Origin: Halorubrum coriense DSM 10284
Lineage (GTDB): Archaea; Halobacteriota; Halobacteria; Halobacteriales; Haloferacaceae
Direction of reading: 5' to 3'
DNA: 64,000 bases
NCBI RefSeq assembly: GCF_000337035.1
Contig: NZ_AOJL01000032.1
Location: 1 to 64,000 of the forward strand
In this document: in pieces, positions 8,842 through 17,248 of the stretch
How positions within the stretch are numbered: position 1 is the first letter of the stretch
How the letters are laid out: the number at the start of each line of letters is the position of its first letter
Notes under the pieces: generated by a model
Database searches by the model: none
Told to the model about the DNA's origin: nothing
Seen by the model: the letters and a program-made list of their open reading frames with translations, nothing else
Made by a program: the position numbers and the translations under genes

Positions 8842-10737
8842 TTAGTCACCTGCGGCTGGGACGAAGGTGGTCTGGTGGCCGGGGGCGTCGCCGTCGCCCT
8901 CGACGATCGCGGCCTCGAACCCGTCGACGACCTCCGCCGGCTCGAACGGGTTCCCGTTGTACTTCAACAGGCTCGACAGCCGCTCGCCGTAGCGGCCGAG
9001 GTTCTTCTGGACGAGCCCGCGGAACTGTCCGGACGCCGTCATCTCGACGACGAGGACCTCGTCGACGCTCTCGACGAACGCCTCGACCTGCTCGGTCGGG
9101 AACGGCAGCATGTCGGAGACGCCGTACGACTTCACCGAGACGCCGGCGTCGTTGAGGCGACCGACCGCCTCCTCAACGGTCCCCTGCTGGCTGCCGAACG
9201 TGAGGATGCCGTACTCGGCGTCCTCGGGGCCGGCGTACGATCCCGTGTCCTCGGTGTCGAGGTCGTCGCGGATCGCCGCCAGCTTCTCGGCCCGCCGGTC
9301 GATCTGCGCGACCCGGTTCTCCGGGGACTCGCTGATGTGACCGGTCGGGTCGTGCTCGTTGCCCGTCGCGAGGAAGCGGCCGCCCTTCTGGCCGGGGATC
9401 GACCGCGGCGAGACGCCGTCGTCGACGTCGTGCTGGAAGCGGTGGAACTTCCCGTCCTCGCTGTGGGGCTGCTCGGACAGCGCGTCCTCCGAGAGCGTCT
9501 TCCCGAGCGTCGGGTTCGGCTCGCGGTCGAAGTGACTCTTCGGAACGTTCTTCAGCTCGCCGCCGAGCTTCTGGTCGTACAGGAGGATCGTCGGGATCTG
9601 GTACTCGTAGGCGAGCCGGAAGGCGAGCCGCGACTGCTCGTACGCCTCCTCGACGGTGCCGGGAGCCAGCACGACGCGCTGGGAGTCGCCCTGCGAGGTG
9701 TAGAGGACGTGTTCGAGGTCGGACTGCTCCGGTTTCGTCGGCATCCCGGTCGAGGGACCGGCGCGCATGGCCTCGACGAGGACGACGGGCGTCTCCGTCA
9801 TCTCGGCGAGCCCGAGCGGCTCGGACATCAGCGCGAACCCGCCGCCCGAGGAGCCGGACATCGCCTTGACGCCGGCGTGCGAGGCCCCGACCGCGAGCGC
9901 GGCCGCGGCGATCTCGTCTTCCACCTGCTCGGAGATCCCGTCGAGCTTCGGCAGGTTCTGGGACATGATGGTGAACACCTCGGTCCACGGGGTCATCGGG
10001 TAGCCGGAGATGAACCGGCAGCCCTCGTCGATGGCCCCGTAGGCGATGGCGTCCGACCCGGACATGAGCAGCTGCGTCTCGTCGTGTTCGCCCGTGGGGA
10101 CGGAGACGTCGGGCGCGTCGACGTCGTACTCCTCTTGGACCTGCTCGTAGGCGGTCTCGAGGATCTCGAGGTTCGGATCGAGGATCTTCTCCGGCATCGC
10201 GTCGCGCATCAGGTCCTCGACGTGGTCGAGTTCCATGCCGGTCAGCGCGCAGGTCGCGCCGACGCCGGCCGTGTTGCGCATGACCTCGCGACCCATGTCG
10301 CGGGCGAGCCCGCGGAGGTCGAGAGGGTATACGTGCCAGTCGTTCTCCTCGACCCGTTCCTCGAAGTTCGGAATCTCCGAGGCGTCGAGCAGCCCCTCGT
10401 CGTAGATGATGACGCCCCCCTCGCGGAGTTCGTCCAAGTTCTCCGAGAGCGGTTTGATCTCCTCGTTCCCGTAGACGGCTTCCTCCTGCGGGTTGCGGGC
10501 GAACGAGTCGCCGAGCGCGAGCAGGAAGTTGTACCCGTCACCGCGGGATTCGACGGGGCCCGCCGACGCGCGGACCTCGGTGTACGTGTGACCGCCGCGG
10601 ATCCGCGACGGGTAGTGGCGATGCGTGAAGACGTTGAGCCCCGATCGCATCAAGGCCTTCGCGAAGTTCTGGCTGGTCGAAGCGATCCCGTCACCGGATC
10701 CCCCCGAAATCCGCCAGATGAGTTCGTCGTCAGTCAT
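8842..10737 (-). CDS. 2-oxoacid:ferredoxin oxidoreductase, alpha subunit (gamma-alpha fusion)
   Basis: A 631-residue subunit. Residues 1-190 are the gamma-type domain (WRISGGSGDGIASTSQNFA, HRHYPSRIRGGHTYTEVR). Residues 215-630 are the alpha domain with GYPMTPWTEVF, EDEIAAAALAVGASHAGVKAMSG split over two segments, and the C-terminal transketolase-C-like part (YGILTFGSQQGTVEEA). The fusion of gamma to alpha is the two-subunit architecture known in halobacterial enzymes. Its partner is encoded 3 bases downstream. The start at ATG 10737 follows a 174-base upstream region with several AT-rich stretches but no single convincing box. Confidence 0.9.
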   Translation of the reverse strand: MTDDELIWRISGGSGDGIASTSQNFAKALMRSGLNVFTHRHYPSRIRGGHTYTEVRASAGPVESRGDGYNFLLALGDSFARNPQEEAVYGNEEIKPLSENLDELREGGVIIYDEGLLDASEIPNFEERVEENDWHVYPLDLRGLARDMGREVMRNTAGVGATCALTGMELDHVEDLMRDAMPEKILDPNLEILETAYEQVQEEYDVDAPDVSVPTGEHDETQLLMSGSDAIAYGAIDEGCRFISGYPMTPWTEVFTIMSQNLPKLDGISEQVEDEIAAAALAVGASHAGVKAMSGSSGGGFALMSEPLGLAEMTETPVVLVEAMRAGPSTGMPTKPEQSDLEHVLYTSQGDSQRVVLAPGTVEEAYEQSRLAFRLAYEYQIPTILLYDQKLGGELKNVPKSHFDREPNPTLGKTLSEDALSEQPHSEDGKFHRFQHDVDDGVSPRSIPGQKGGRFLATGNEHDPTGHISESPENRVAQIDRRAEKLAAIRDDLDTEDTGSYAGPEDAEYGILTFGSQQGTVEEAVGRLNDAGVSVKSYGVSDMLPFPTEQVEAFVESVDEVLVVEMTASGQFRGLVQKNLGRYGERLSSLLKYNGNPFEPAEVVDGFEAAIVEGDGDAPGHQTTFVPAAGD

Positions 10738-10911
10738 AGTGGTATGTGAGCCCGAGTGGGCCTCGTGGTCCGAAGTTATGCTGGTTCCCTCTTAGGGCTT
10801 GCTATGGAATCCCAAGGGACAATGATGAAGGTCTATTAGGGTGTCAAACTTTCGCACACCACCGGGCGAGGGTTCCGCGCCCTTTTACTTCGCCGCGCGC
10901 CGAGCGCTCGC

Positions 10912-11709
10912 ATGCTCACGTTCATCGGACTCGGCCTCTACGACGAGCGCTCCGTCACCGTCGAGGGGCGCGAGGCGATACGCGAGGCCGACCGCGTCTT
11001 CGCGGAGTTCTACACCAGTCGGCTGGTCGGTGCCGACGTCGCGGACCTGGAGGCGCACCACGGCGTCGACGTCGAGGTGCGCGACCGCCCCGGGGTCGAG
11101 CAGGACCCCGAGGCGATACTCGCGGCGGCCGAGTCCGGCGACGCCGCGTTCCTCACCGCCGGCGACACGATGATCTCGACCACCCACACCGACCTCCGCC
11201 TCCGCGCCGAGGAGCGCGGGATCGACACGCGCGTGATCCACGGCGTCACCGCCCAGTCGGCGGCGTCGAGCCTCACCGGCCTCCAGAACTACCGGTTCGG
11301 CAAGGCGACGACGCTCCCGTTCCCGTACGCGCACGGCGGCGACGACGTCCCGGGGAGCGTGGTCGAGACGATCGAGGCGAACCGGGAGCGCGGGCTCCAC
11401 ACCGTCGTCTACCTCGACATCAAGGTGGGGACGGGCCCGACCGGCCCGGACCCCGACCACGAGGAGTACATGACCGCGGACGTCGCCGCGGGCCTGCTCG
11501 CCGACGGCTGGCGCGACGAGCTCGCGGTCGTCGTCGCGCGCGCCGGCTCCCCGGACGCGGTCGTCGCGGCCGACCGGCTGAGCGCGCTGGCCGACCGCGA
11601 GTTCGGCGACCCGCTCCACCTGCTCGTGATCCCCGGCGACCTCCACCACGTCGAGGCGGACGCCCTCATCGGCCTCGCCGGAGCCCCCGAGTCCCTCGCC
11701 GACGAGTGA
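10912..11709 (+). CDS. dph5: diphthine synthase
   Basis: A 265-residue SAM-dependent methyltransferase of the tetrapyrrole-methylase superfamily. It begins MLTFIGLGLYDERSVTVEG and has the GDTMISTTHTDLR segment that forms the SAM site, VIHGVTAQSAASSLTGLQNYRFG, and IPGDLHHVEADAL near the end. The enzyme methylates the modified histidine of elongation factor 2 during diphthamide synthesis. It stands alone, divergent from the oxidoreductase operon. The TTTTACTT stretch about 30 bases upstream (10881-10888) could be its TATA box. Confidence 0.93.
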   Translation: MLTFIGLGLYDERSVTVEGREAIREADRVFAEFYTSRLVGADVADLEAHHGVDVEVRDRPGVEQDPEAILAAAESGDAAFLTAGDTMISTTHTDLRLRAEERGIDTRVIHGVTAQSAASSLTGLQNYRFGKATTLPFPYAHGGDDVPGSVVETIEANRERGLHTVVYLDIKVGTGPTGPDPDHEEYMTADVAAGLLADGWRDELAVVVARAGSPDAVVAADRLSALADREFGDPLHLLVIPGDLHHVEADALIGLAGAPESLADE

Positions 11710-11804
11710 ATCTCTCGCCGACGAGCGAGCCACTCGCGGTCGCGGCGCGGACCGTCCCGAACCGACCGCACGCTTGATTACCGCGGCCCACGTTACCACG
11801 CGGC

Positions 11805-12191
11805 ATGAATGATGTGCCCGTGGACCGACTCATGTCGACCGAGCTGACGACTATCGAGCGGGGGGCCGACGCGGCCGACGCGGCGGAGCAGATGCGCGAG
11901 ACCGGCGTCGGCTCGATCCTCGTCGTCGAGCCCGACGGGGCGCTGGCCGGGCTGATCACCGCCACGGACTTCGTCGCCCTCGTCCGCGACAACGACCCGA
12001 AAGACCGGACGCCGGTCGAGGCGTTCATGACGACCGACGTGGTCACCGTCGGCCGCGGGGACACCGTCGCGGAGCTGGCGGAGCCGACCGCGCACGGCTA
12101 CACCCACCTCCCCGTGACCGACGACCGCGGGAAACCCGTCGGGATGGTGTCGACGACGGACCTCACGGCGTACCTCTCGCGGGTCGGGTGA
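11805..12191 (+). CDS. CBS-domain protein (tandem CBS pair)
   Basis: A 128-residue protein made almost only of two CBS motifs: residues 5-60 (DRLMSTELTTIERGADAADAAEQM...GSILVVEPDGALAGLITATDF) and residues 70-125 (VEAFMTTDVVTVGRGDTVAELA...HLPVTDDRGKPVGMVSTTDL). CBS pairs bind adenine nucleotides or SAM and act as sensor modules. It is followed by a second protein of the same architecture 108 bases downstream, probably an old duplication. No attached catalytic domain, so the target is unknown. Confidence 0.88.
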   Translation: MNDVPVDRLMSTELTTIERGADAADAAEQMRETGVGSILVVEPDGALAGLITATDFVALVRDNDPKDRTPVEAFMTTDVVTVGRGDTVAELAEPTAHGYTHLPVTDDRGKPVGMVSTTDLTAYLSRVG

Positions 12192-12299
12192 CGCGTCCCG
12201 ACTCCGGCCCGCCACCTGCCCGCCCGATCGGTCGGCCGGTCGACGCCGCCGGTTGTGCGTTCCGGAAGAGTAATGACACGAGATAACACACGTCGAGGC

Positions 12300-12674
12300 A
12301 TGGATCTCGACGACAGGACCCGCGTCGAAGACGTGATGTCGACGCCGCTGGAGACGATCGGCGCGGACGCCCCGCTCCGGGACGCCGCGAGGCGGATGCG
12401 AGACGAGAACATCAGCGCGCTCGTCGTGACGACCGGCGGGGGGTGTATCCTCACGCAGAGCGACGTCGTCGGGGCGGTCGCCGACGGGCGCGACCCCGAG
12501 GCGACGACGGTCCGAGACGTGATGACCGAGGACGTCGAAACGGTGACGCCCGACCTCATGCTGGAGGAGGTCGCCGCGATGATGACGATGTACGGCGTGA
12601 AACACCTCCCGGTCGTCGACGGCGACTACGTCGGGATGATGTCCTCGACGGACATCGCCGAACACCTCTCCTGA
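12300..12674 (+). CDS. CBS-domain protein (second of a tandem pair)
   Basis: 124 residues from ATG 12300, or 133 from an in-frame ATG at 12273. Two CBS motifs are visible: EDVMSTPLETIGADAPLRDAARRM...SALVVTTGGGCILTQSDVV, and RDVMTEDVETVTPDLMLEEVAAMM...HLPVVDGDYVGMMSSTDIAEHL. The layout mirrors the neighbour at 11805, but the sequences are well diverged. ATG 12300 is preferred because MDLDDRTRVEDVM matches the start of the neighbour. It converges with the frameshifted membrane gene. Confidence 0.86.
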   Translation: MDLDDRTRVEDVMSTPLETIGADAPLRDAARRMRDENISALVVTTGGGCILTQSDVVGAVADGRDPEATTVRDVMTEDVETVTPDLMLEEVAAMMTMYGVKHLPVVDGDYVGMMSSTDIAEHLS

Positions 12675-12717
12675 CGCGGGCCCGTCCGGACCGGTAACGC
12701 GCCGCGGCCGACGCCGC

Positions 12718-13966
12718 TCACAACAGCAACAGCGGGAGCCCGGCCGCCACGCCGACGGCGATCAACAGGAGGTTCCAGAGGAACACCGGCCTGACCAGTT
12801 CCCGCGCGATGCTCGCCGCGAACGCGGTCTTCACGAGGATGCTCGCGGCCGTCCCGGCGACCACGCCCGCGACCGCGGCGTCGACGCCGATCTGGCCGGT
12901 CCCCAGCAGCGAGATGGCCGTGGTCGTCGCGGTCCCCGACGACACCAGCCCCGCGAGGAAGGCGGTGGCGACGAATCCGCCCGCGCCGAATGCCCGCTCG
13001 GCGACCGCGGAGACGAGCAGTACGATCAGGAAGAGCGCGCCGAAGGTGAGCGCGTTCCGGAGGCTGAACGGCGAGGTGAGATCCGCCTCCATCGACGTGC
13101 GCCAGTCGCTGCGCCACACCGCCACGCCGACCCCGGTGAGGGTGATCGCGCCGAGCGGCGCGCCGACGACGAGCGCCGCCTCGGGGACGAAGACGGCCAC
13201 CACCGCGGCGTTCCGGAAGGCCATCGCGGCGTTCGCGAGCAGGATCGACCCCACCGCGATCTCCCCGAGGTCCGCCCGTCCCTTCGCGCGCTCGGCCATC
13301 ATCGGCGACGACCGCCGTCGAGTTGACGAGCCCGCCGAAGAAGCCCGTCACCGCGTAACCGCGGCCTTGGTACCGCTTCACCAATACGTAGTTGACGAAG
13401 CCGATCGCACTGACCGCGACCACGAGCGACCAGACGAGCCGCGGCTGGACCGCGTTCCACGGGTCGACCGTCTCCGCGGGCAACAGCGGGAAGACGACGA
13501 ACGCGAGGATGGTGAACTCCACCGCGCTGCGGACCTCCTCGCGCGAGAGCCCCCACGCGAACTGGTGGAGCTCCCGCTTCAACACGAGCAGCAGCGACGA
13601 GAGGACGGCCACCGTCACCGACTCGATGAACAGCCCCTCGGCGACGAGCACGCCGACCCCGTACGCGACGAGCAGCGACGCCGAGGTGGTCAGAGAGAGC
13701 CCGCCGACGTCGGGCTCCACGAAGCTCCGGACCGCGAGCAGCACCGCGCTGGCGACCACCAGCGCGCCGCCGACGACGAGCAACCCCGGCTCGTCGAGCA
13801 GCGAGAACACCGCGGCCGCGAGGCTGACGAGCGCGAACGTCCGGATCCCCGCGGACTTCTGTGACCACTCCCGCTCCAGCCCGAGGAACATGCCGAGCGC
13901 GGTCGCCAACACCAGCTTGGCGACGTTCGTCTCCAGGTAGACGAACGGGTCGACTCCGTCTAGCAC
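12718..13966 (-). pseudogene. MgtC/DUF4010-family membrane protein, interrupted by a frameshift
   Basis: Two frames together make one MgtC/SapB-DUF4010-type protein of about 415 residues. The N-terminal half starts at GTG 13966 (MLDGVDPFVYLETNVAKL) and runs through the MgtC helices to GYAVTGFFGGLVNSTAVV near 13305. The C-terminal half, in the next frame, resumes at MMAERAKGRADLGEIAVGS (13302) and ends with helices down to GLPLLLL at 12718. Family members read continuously across NSTAVV...AERA, so one base is extra (or two are missing) near 13298-13305. Either the gene is inactive, the frame is recoded, or there is a sequencing error. Both halves keep good membrane-helix character, which suggests a recent event or an error. 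Confidence 0.78.
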
Positions 13967-14060
13967 CGCCGTTCACCCCCGCGCCGCACGCCGCGGCCGG
14001 AGCCCGGCGGTCCGTCCCGCGTCCTCGGAGCCATGATCGCCCGTACCCGACCGGTATGGC

Positions 14061-14090
14061 TATAGTTTGCTATATAGCGGTATATAGACT
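14061..14090. promoter_or_regulatory. AT-rich palindromic patch upstream of the MgtC-like gene
   Basis: A short AT-rich island contains the perfect palindrome GCTATATAGC (14069-14078), flanked by related GGTAT/TATAG repeats, in the gap between artA and the frameshifted gene. It may be a promoter with operator for the minus-strand gene starting at 13966, although it lies about 100 bases away from that start. No regulator can be assigned. Confidence 0.3.
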
Positions 14091-14119
14091 CACGAGCGAC
14101 CGGGGTCCCGGCGCCGGCG

Positions 14120-15082
14120 CTACCGGTTCGTCGGTTCGCGCGGGAGGTCGAGCGCCTCCGTCAGGTCGTGTTCCTCGCCGGTGAGGAGGTAGAGGACGTC
14201 CTCCAAGATGACGGCCAGCTCGGGGAGCTCCCGGACCGCGAGGAAGGTGATCGCGATGAGCGCCACCACCGCCAGCAGCTGGCTCATGATCCGGTCGGAG
14301 ACCAGGAAGGAGACCCGGTACGGGTCGGTCGCGCCGAACATCGTCAACACGAGGTCCGGGTACCAGTGCATGTACTGATTGCCCGCCACCACCGAGATGA
14401 ACGTCGTCCGCAGGATGTTCAGGACGTAGATGAGCGGGATCGACACCGCGAGCGCGCGGAGCTTCCGGGCGATCGGAGCCTCGACCGCGGCCACGAGCCC
14501 GCCGAAGATGGCCATGCTCCCCAACCCCGTACACGCCAACACGATGTGGATGACGACGGTGTGGCCGTCGTCGAGGGTCCACGAGTACGCCGCCTGGTAT
14601 CCCTCGCTGCTCGTCACCGCCTCCGGCGCGTACCCGAGGAGGTCGATGAGCGCCCCGGTCTGCGTCGCGACGACCTCGATGAGGATCCGACGGGGTTCCG
14701 GGACCGCGACGCCGGCGAGCGTGAAGGCCGGGATCGTCTCGAACGGGAGGTAGATGAAGAGCATGATCGCGATGGCCCGGGTGAGCGTGAACAGCGACGC
14801 CCGTCCGTCGTAGAGGAGGTATCCCGCGTACACGCTCGCCGGGAACCCGACGAGCGCGAGGATCGACTCGACGTAGCTCTGGTGTTCGAGCGCGAAGTAC
14901 GGCACCGTCGACAGCCAGAAGAGCCCGAACAGCGCCCACGTCGCGGCCGCGAGCGTGCGCCCCGCGGCCAGCCCGCGGCTGTCGAGCAGCCACGCCGTCG
15001 CGAAGAGGATCGCCACGATCCACGCGAACGTGAACGTGTCAGAGATCACGCTCAACACCGCCGGCACGCCGTGGCCGAACAT
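14120..15082 (-). CDS. artA: archaeosortase A
   Basis: A 320-residue polytopic membrane protein of the exosortase/archaeosortase family. The catalytic triad elements are visible: Cys184 in ACTGLGSMAIFGG, Arg225 in LNILRTTFISV, and a further Arg in VSDRIMSQLL. Family knowledge: ArtA cleaves PGF-CTERM proteins and couples processing to lipid attachment at the cell surface, and in haloarchaea it acts on the S-layer glycoprotein. Three predicted substrates lie in this window (2127-3386, 25096-28329, 62359-63564). The start ATG 15082 is supported by a TATA-like box about 28 bases upstream. It stands as a single gene, codirectional with spt5-secE upstream. Confidence 0.93.
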   Translation of the reverse strand: MFGHGVPAVLSVISDTFTFAWIVAILFATAWLLDSRGLAAGRTLAAATWALFGLFWLSTVPYFALEHQSYVESILALVGFPASVYAGYLLYDGRASLFTLTRAIAIMLFIYLPFETIPAFTLAGVAVPEPRRILIEVVATQTGALIDLLGYAPEAVTSSEGYQAAYSWTLDDGHTVVIHIVLACTGLGSMAIFGGLVAAVEAPIARKLRALAVSIPLIYVLNILRTTFISVVAGNQYMHWYPDLVLTMFGATDPYRVSFLVSDRIMSQLLAVVALIAITFLAVRELPELAVILEDVLYLLTGEEHDLTEALDLPREPTNR

Positions 15083-15104
15083 ATCCGTGAGGTCCGTCGT
15101 CGTC

Positions 15105-15114
15105 GAATAAAGCC
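15105..15114 (-). promoter_or_regulatory. TATA-like box of artA
   Basis: On the minus strand, CTTTATTCG lies about 28 bases before the artA ATG at 15082, the spacing expected for a leaderless haloarchaeal transcript. Confidence 0.45.
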
Positions 15115-15203
15115 CTTGTCGTTGCGTGCGACGCCGGCGTCAGATCGCCGGGCCGGGAGGCGTTCCGTCACCGCCGGCCGAGCCGCTCGGCCGGCCAGCG
15201 ACC

Positions 15204-15656
15204 TTACCGCTCCTCGCTGTCGAGGACGCGGATCTGGTCGCCGCGGACCGTCACCGGGATCGGGACGGTCGCCTCGTACAGCTCGACGGTCACCTGGTCT
15301 TTCCCCTCGTCGATGCGCTGGACGCGCGCCTTCTCGCCCTTGAACGGGCCGGCGATCAGCTCGACGATGTCGCCCTCGCCGATCCCCTCCACGTCCGGGG
15401 TCGGCGAGAGGAAGTGCTCGACCTCGGAGAACGGGCTCTCGGCGGGCCCGTCGCCGCTCTGGATGACGCCGCGGGCGTGCGGGATCTCGTCGAGGATGCG
15501 GCCGAACGCGGTCCCGTCGGTCGCCTCGACCATCACGTAGCTCGTGAGCTGGTCGGGGGCGATGACGGCCTGGATCTCCGGTGCCTCCTTCTCGGCGAGC
15601 ATGTCGGCGACGGTGCGCTCCTGACTCGCCGTCGTCTTGACCGAGTAGATCGGCAT
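15204..15656 (-). CDS. spt5: transcription elongation factor Spt5 (NusG family)
   Basis: A 150-residue protein with an N-terminal NGN domain (MPIYSVKTTASQERTVADML...YVMVEATDGTAFGRILDEI) and a C-terminal KOW domain (GDIVELIAGPFKGEKARVQRI). It binds the RNA polymerase clamp with Spt4 and increases processivity. Its ATG overlaps the secE stop codon (TAATG), so the two are translationally coupled, the classic archaeal secE-nusG pair. Length is normal for archaeal Spt5. Confidence 0.95.
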   Translation of the reverse strand: MPIYSVKTTASQERTVADMLAEKEAPEIQAVIAPDQLTSYVMVEATDGTAFGRILDEIPHARGVIQSGDGPAESPFSEVEHFLSPTPDVEGIGEGDIVELIAGPFKGEKARVQRIDEGKDQVTVELYEATVPIPVTVRGDQIRVLDSEER

Positions 15657-15832
15657 TACGCGCCGACCCCCGGGAGCAGGCTCATGATCGCGAAGATCAG
15701 GAACCCGATGAACCCGATGAGCAGGATACCCGCGCCGGCGATCTTCGACACCTGGAAGAACTCGTCGGTGCTCGGCGTGCTCGCCAGCTTCAGCACCCGA
15801 ATGTAGCTGTTGAGATCGTACGGAACGTCCAT
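15656..15832 (-). CDS. secE: preprotein translocase subunit SecE (Sec61-gamma)
   Basis: A 58-residue protein read directly from the sequence: MDVPYDLNSYIRVLKLASTP, an amphipathic helix, then a single transmembrane helix from about residue 30 to 55 (ILLIGFIGFLIFAIMSLLPG). It is the gamma subunit of the SecYEG channel. It is immediately upstream of spt5 with a 1-base overlap. The ATG at 15832 follows an AT-rich box at 15859-15871. Confidence 0.93.
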   Translation of the reverse strand: MDVPYDLNSYIRVLKLASTPSTDEFFQVSKIAGAGILLIGFIGFLIFAIMSLLPGVGA

Positions 15833-15858
15833 GTTACCAGCGGATTCGAGACGAGACG

Positions 15859-15871
15859 GTTTTTACCTTTT
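15859..15871 (-). promoter_or_regulatory. promoter of secE-spt5
   Basis: Minus-strand AAGGTAAAAACC is the only AT-rich block in the 109-base gap between ftsZ and secE and lies about 30 bases before the secE start. Confidence 0.45.
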
Positions 15872-15941
15872 GATGCGGCCCCGGACCGGCACAGCGCGCG
15901 TCGCCGGCGGCGTACGAGCGCCGACGCGCCCCGACCGACGC

Positions 15942-17102
15942 CTATTCCACGTAGTCGATGTCCTCGACGTCGTTCGGCGAGGCACCGCCCTCCGGAGGCT
16001 CGCCGTTGCTCCCGTAGATCTGCGGCGACTCGACGCCGGTCACGACGATCATCGTGCGCATCTCCCCTTCGAGCTCGTCGTCGACCGAGGTCCCCCAGAT
16101 GATCCGGGCGTCGGGGTCGATCCGGTCGTAGATCTCCTCGACGACGCCCTCGGCCTCCTCGATGGACATGTCGGTGCCGCCGGTGACGTTCACCAGCGCC
16201 GAGTTCGCGCCGGAGATGTCGACGTCGAGCAGCGGCGAGCGGAGCGCGGACTTCACCGAGTCCTGCGCCTTCGAGTCGGAGTCGGACTCGCCGAGCCCGA
16301 TCATCGCGACGCCGCCCTTCTCCATCACGGTGCGGACGTCGGCGAAGTCGAGGTTGACGAGGCCGGGCATCGTGATCAGCTCCGTGATCCCCTTCACCGA
16401 GCGCATCAGCACCTCGTCGGACACCTTGAACGCCTGCCGGACGGGGAGCTTCCCGACCGCGTCGAGCAGGCGGTCGTTGGGGACGACGATGACCGTGTCG
16501 CTCACGTCGCGGAGCCGTTCGAGGCCGGCCTCGGCGTTCGTCCGTCGGACCTCGCCCTCGGCCGTGAACGGCGTCGTGACGATGGCGATGGTGAGCGCCC
16601 CCGACTCGCGGGCCGCCTTCGCGACGACCGGGGCCGAGCCGGTCCCGGTGCCGCCGCCGAGCCCGGCGGTGACGAACACCATGTCGGAGCCGTCGATGGC
16701 GTCTTGGATCTCCTCTTGGGACTCGATGGCGGCCTCCTCGCCCACCTGGGGGAGCGAGCCCGCGCCGCGGCCCTGCGTCTTCTGCTGGCCCATCAGGATC
16801 TTCGTGTCGGCCTCGATGTTGACGAGGTGCTGGACGTCGGTGTTGGCGGCGACCAGCTTCGCGCCGTGGATCCCCTCCTCGGTCATGCGGTTGACCGTGT
16901 TGCCGCCGGCTCCGCCGCAGCCGACGACCGTGATGTTCGTCTGGAGGTCTTGGAGGACGTCCTGTAGCTCGTCGTCCGTCATCGTCCCGGTCTGCGGCGG
17001 CGCGCCGGCGCTCCCTCCGGCGGCGCTCTCGCCGGCTCCCCCGGCGTCCTCTGCGGGGGCCTCTTCGGCTTCGTCGATGGCGTCCTCAACGATAGAGTCC
17101 AT
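15942..17102 (-). CDS. ftsZ: cell division protein FtsZ (tubulin-like GTPase)
   Basis: A 386-residue FtsZ. Residues 1-50 are an acidic Ala/Gly/Glu-rich extension. The GTPase domain begins [17 protein letters not shown], has the tubulin signature [10 protein letters not shown] near residue 145, the T-loop region NDRLLDAV, and the synergy loop [15 protein letters not shown]. FtsZ polymerises at midcell, and haloarchaea usually have two copies with different roles. Linkage to secE-spt5 is the arrangement usually seen for the FtsZ1 paralogue, but I assign only FtsZ. Start ATG 17102 with a promoter box about 32 bases upstream. Confidence 0.94.
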   Translation of the reverse strand: MDSIVEDAIDEAEEAPAEDAGGAGESAAGGSAGAPPQTGTMTDDELQDVLQDLQTNITVVGCGGAGGNTVNRMTEEGIHGAKLVAANTDVQHLVNIEADTKILMGQQKTQGRGAGSLPQVGEEAAIESQEEIQDAIDGSDMVFVTAGLGGGTGTGSAPVVAKAARESGALTIAIVTTPFTAEGEVRRTNAEAGLERLRDVSDTVIVVPNDRLLDAVGKLPVRQAFKVSDEVLMRSVKGITELITMPGLVNLDFADVRTVMEKGGVAMIGLGESDSDSKAQDSVKSALRSPLLDVDISGANSALVNVTGGTDMSIEEAEGVVEEIYDRIDPDARIIWGTSVDDELEGEMRTMIVVTGVESPQIYGSNGEPPEGGASPNDVEDIDYVE

Positions 17103-17127
17103 TATGTCGTGTCGTTGCGACCCGGAC

Positions 17128-17140
17128 GTATTTATTTTTG
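17128..17140 (-). promoter_or_regulatory. TATA-like box of ftsZ
   Basis: Minus-strand CAAAAATAAATAC is a strong AT-rich box centred about 32 bases before the ftsZ start codon. Confidence 0.55.
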
Positions 17141-17248
17141 CCCGATCGTCTGACGCAGGTCGGACGCCGAAATCGCCGGCGTTCGCGGCCGACCACCGAG
17201 TGTACGGCTATCACACCCGCATTCCCCGGGGGCGACGCCGCTTATAAA

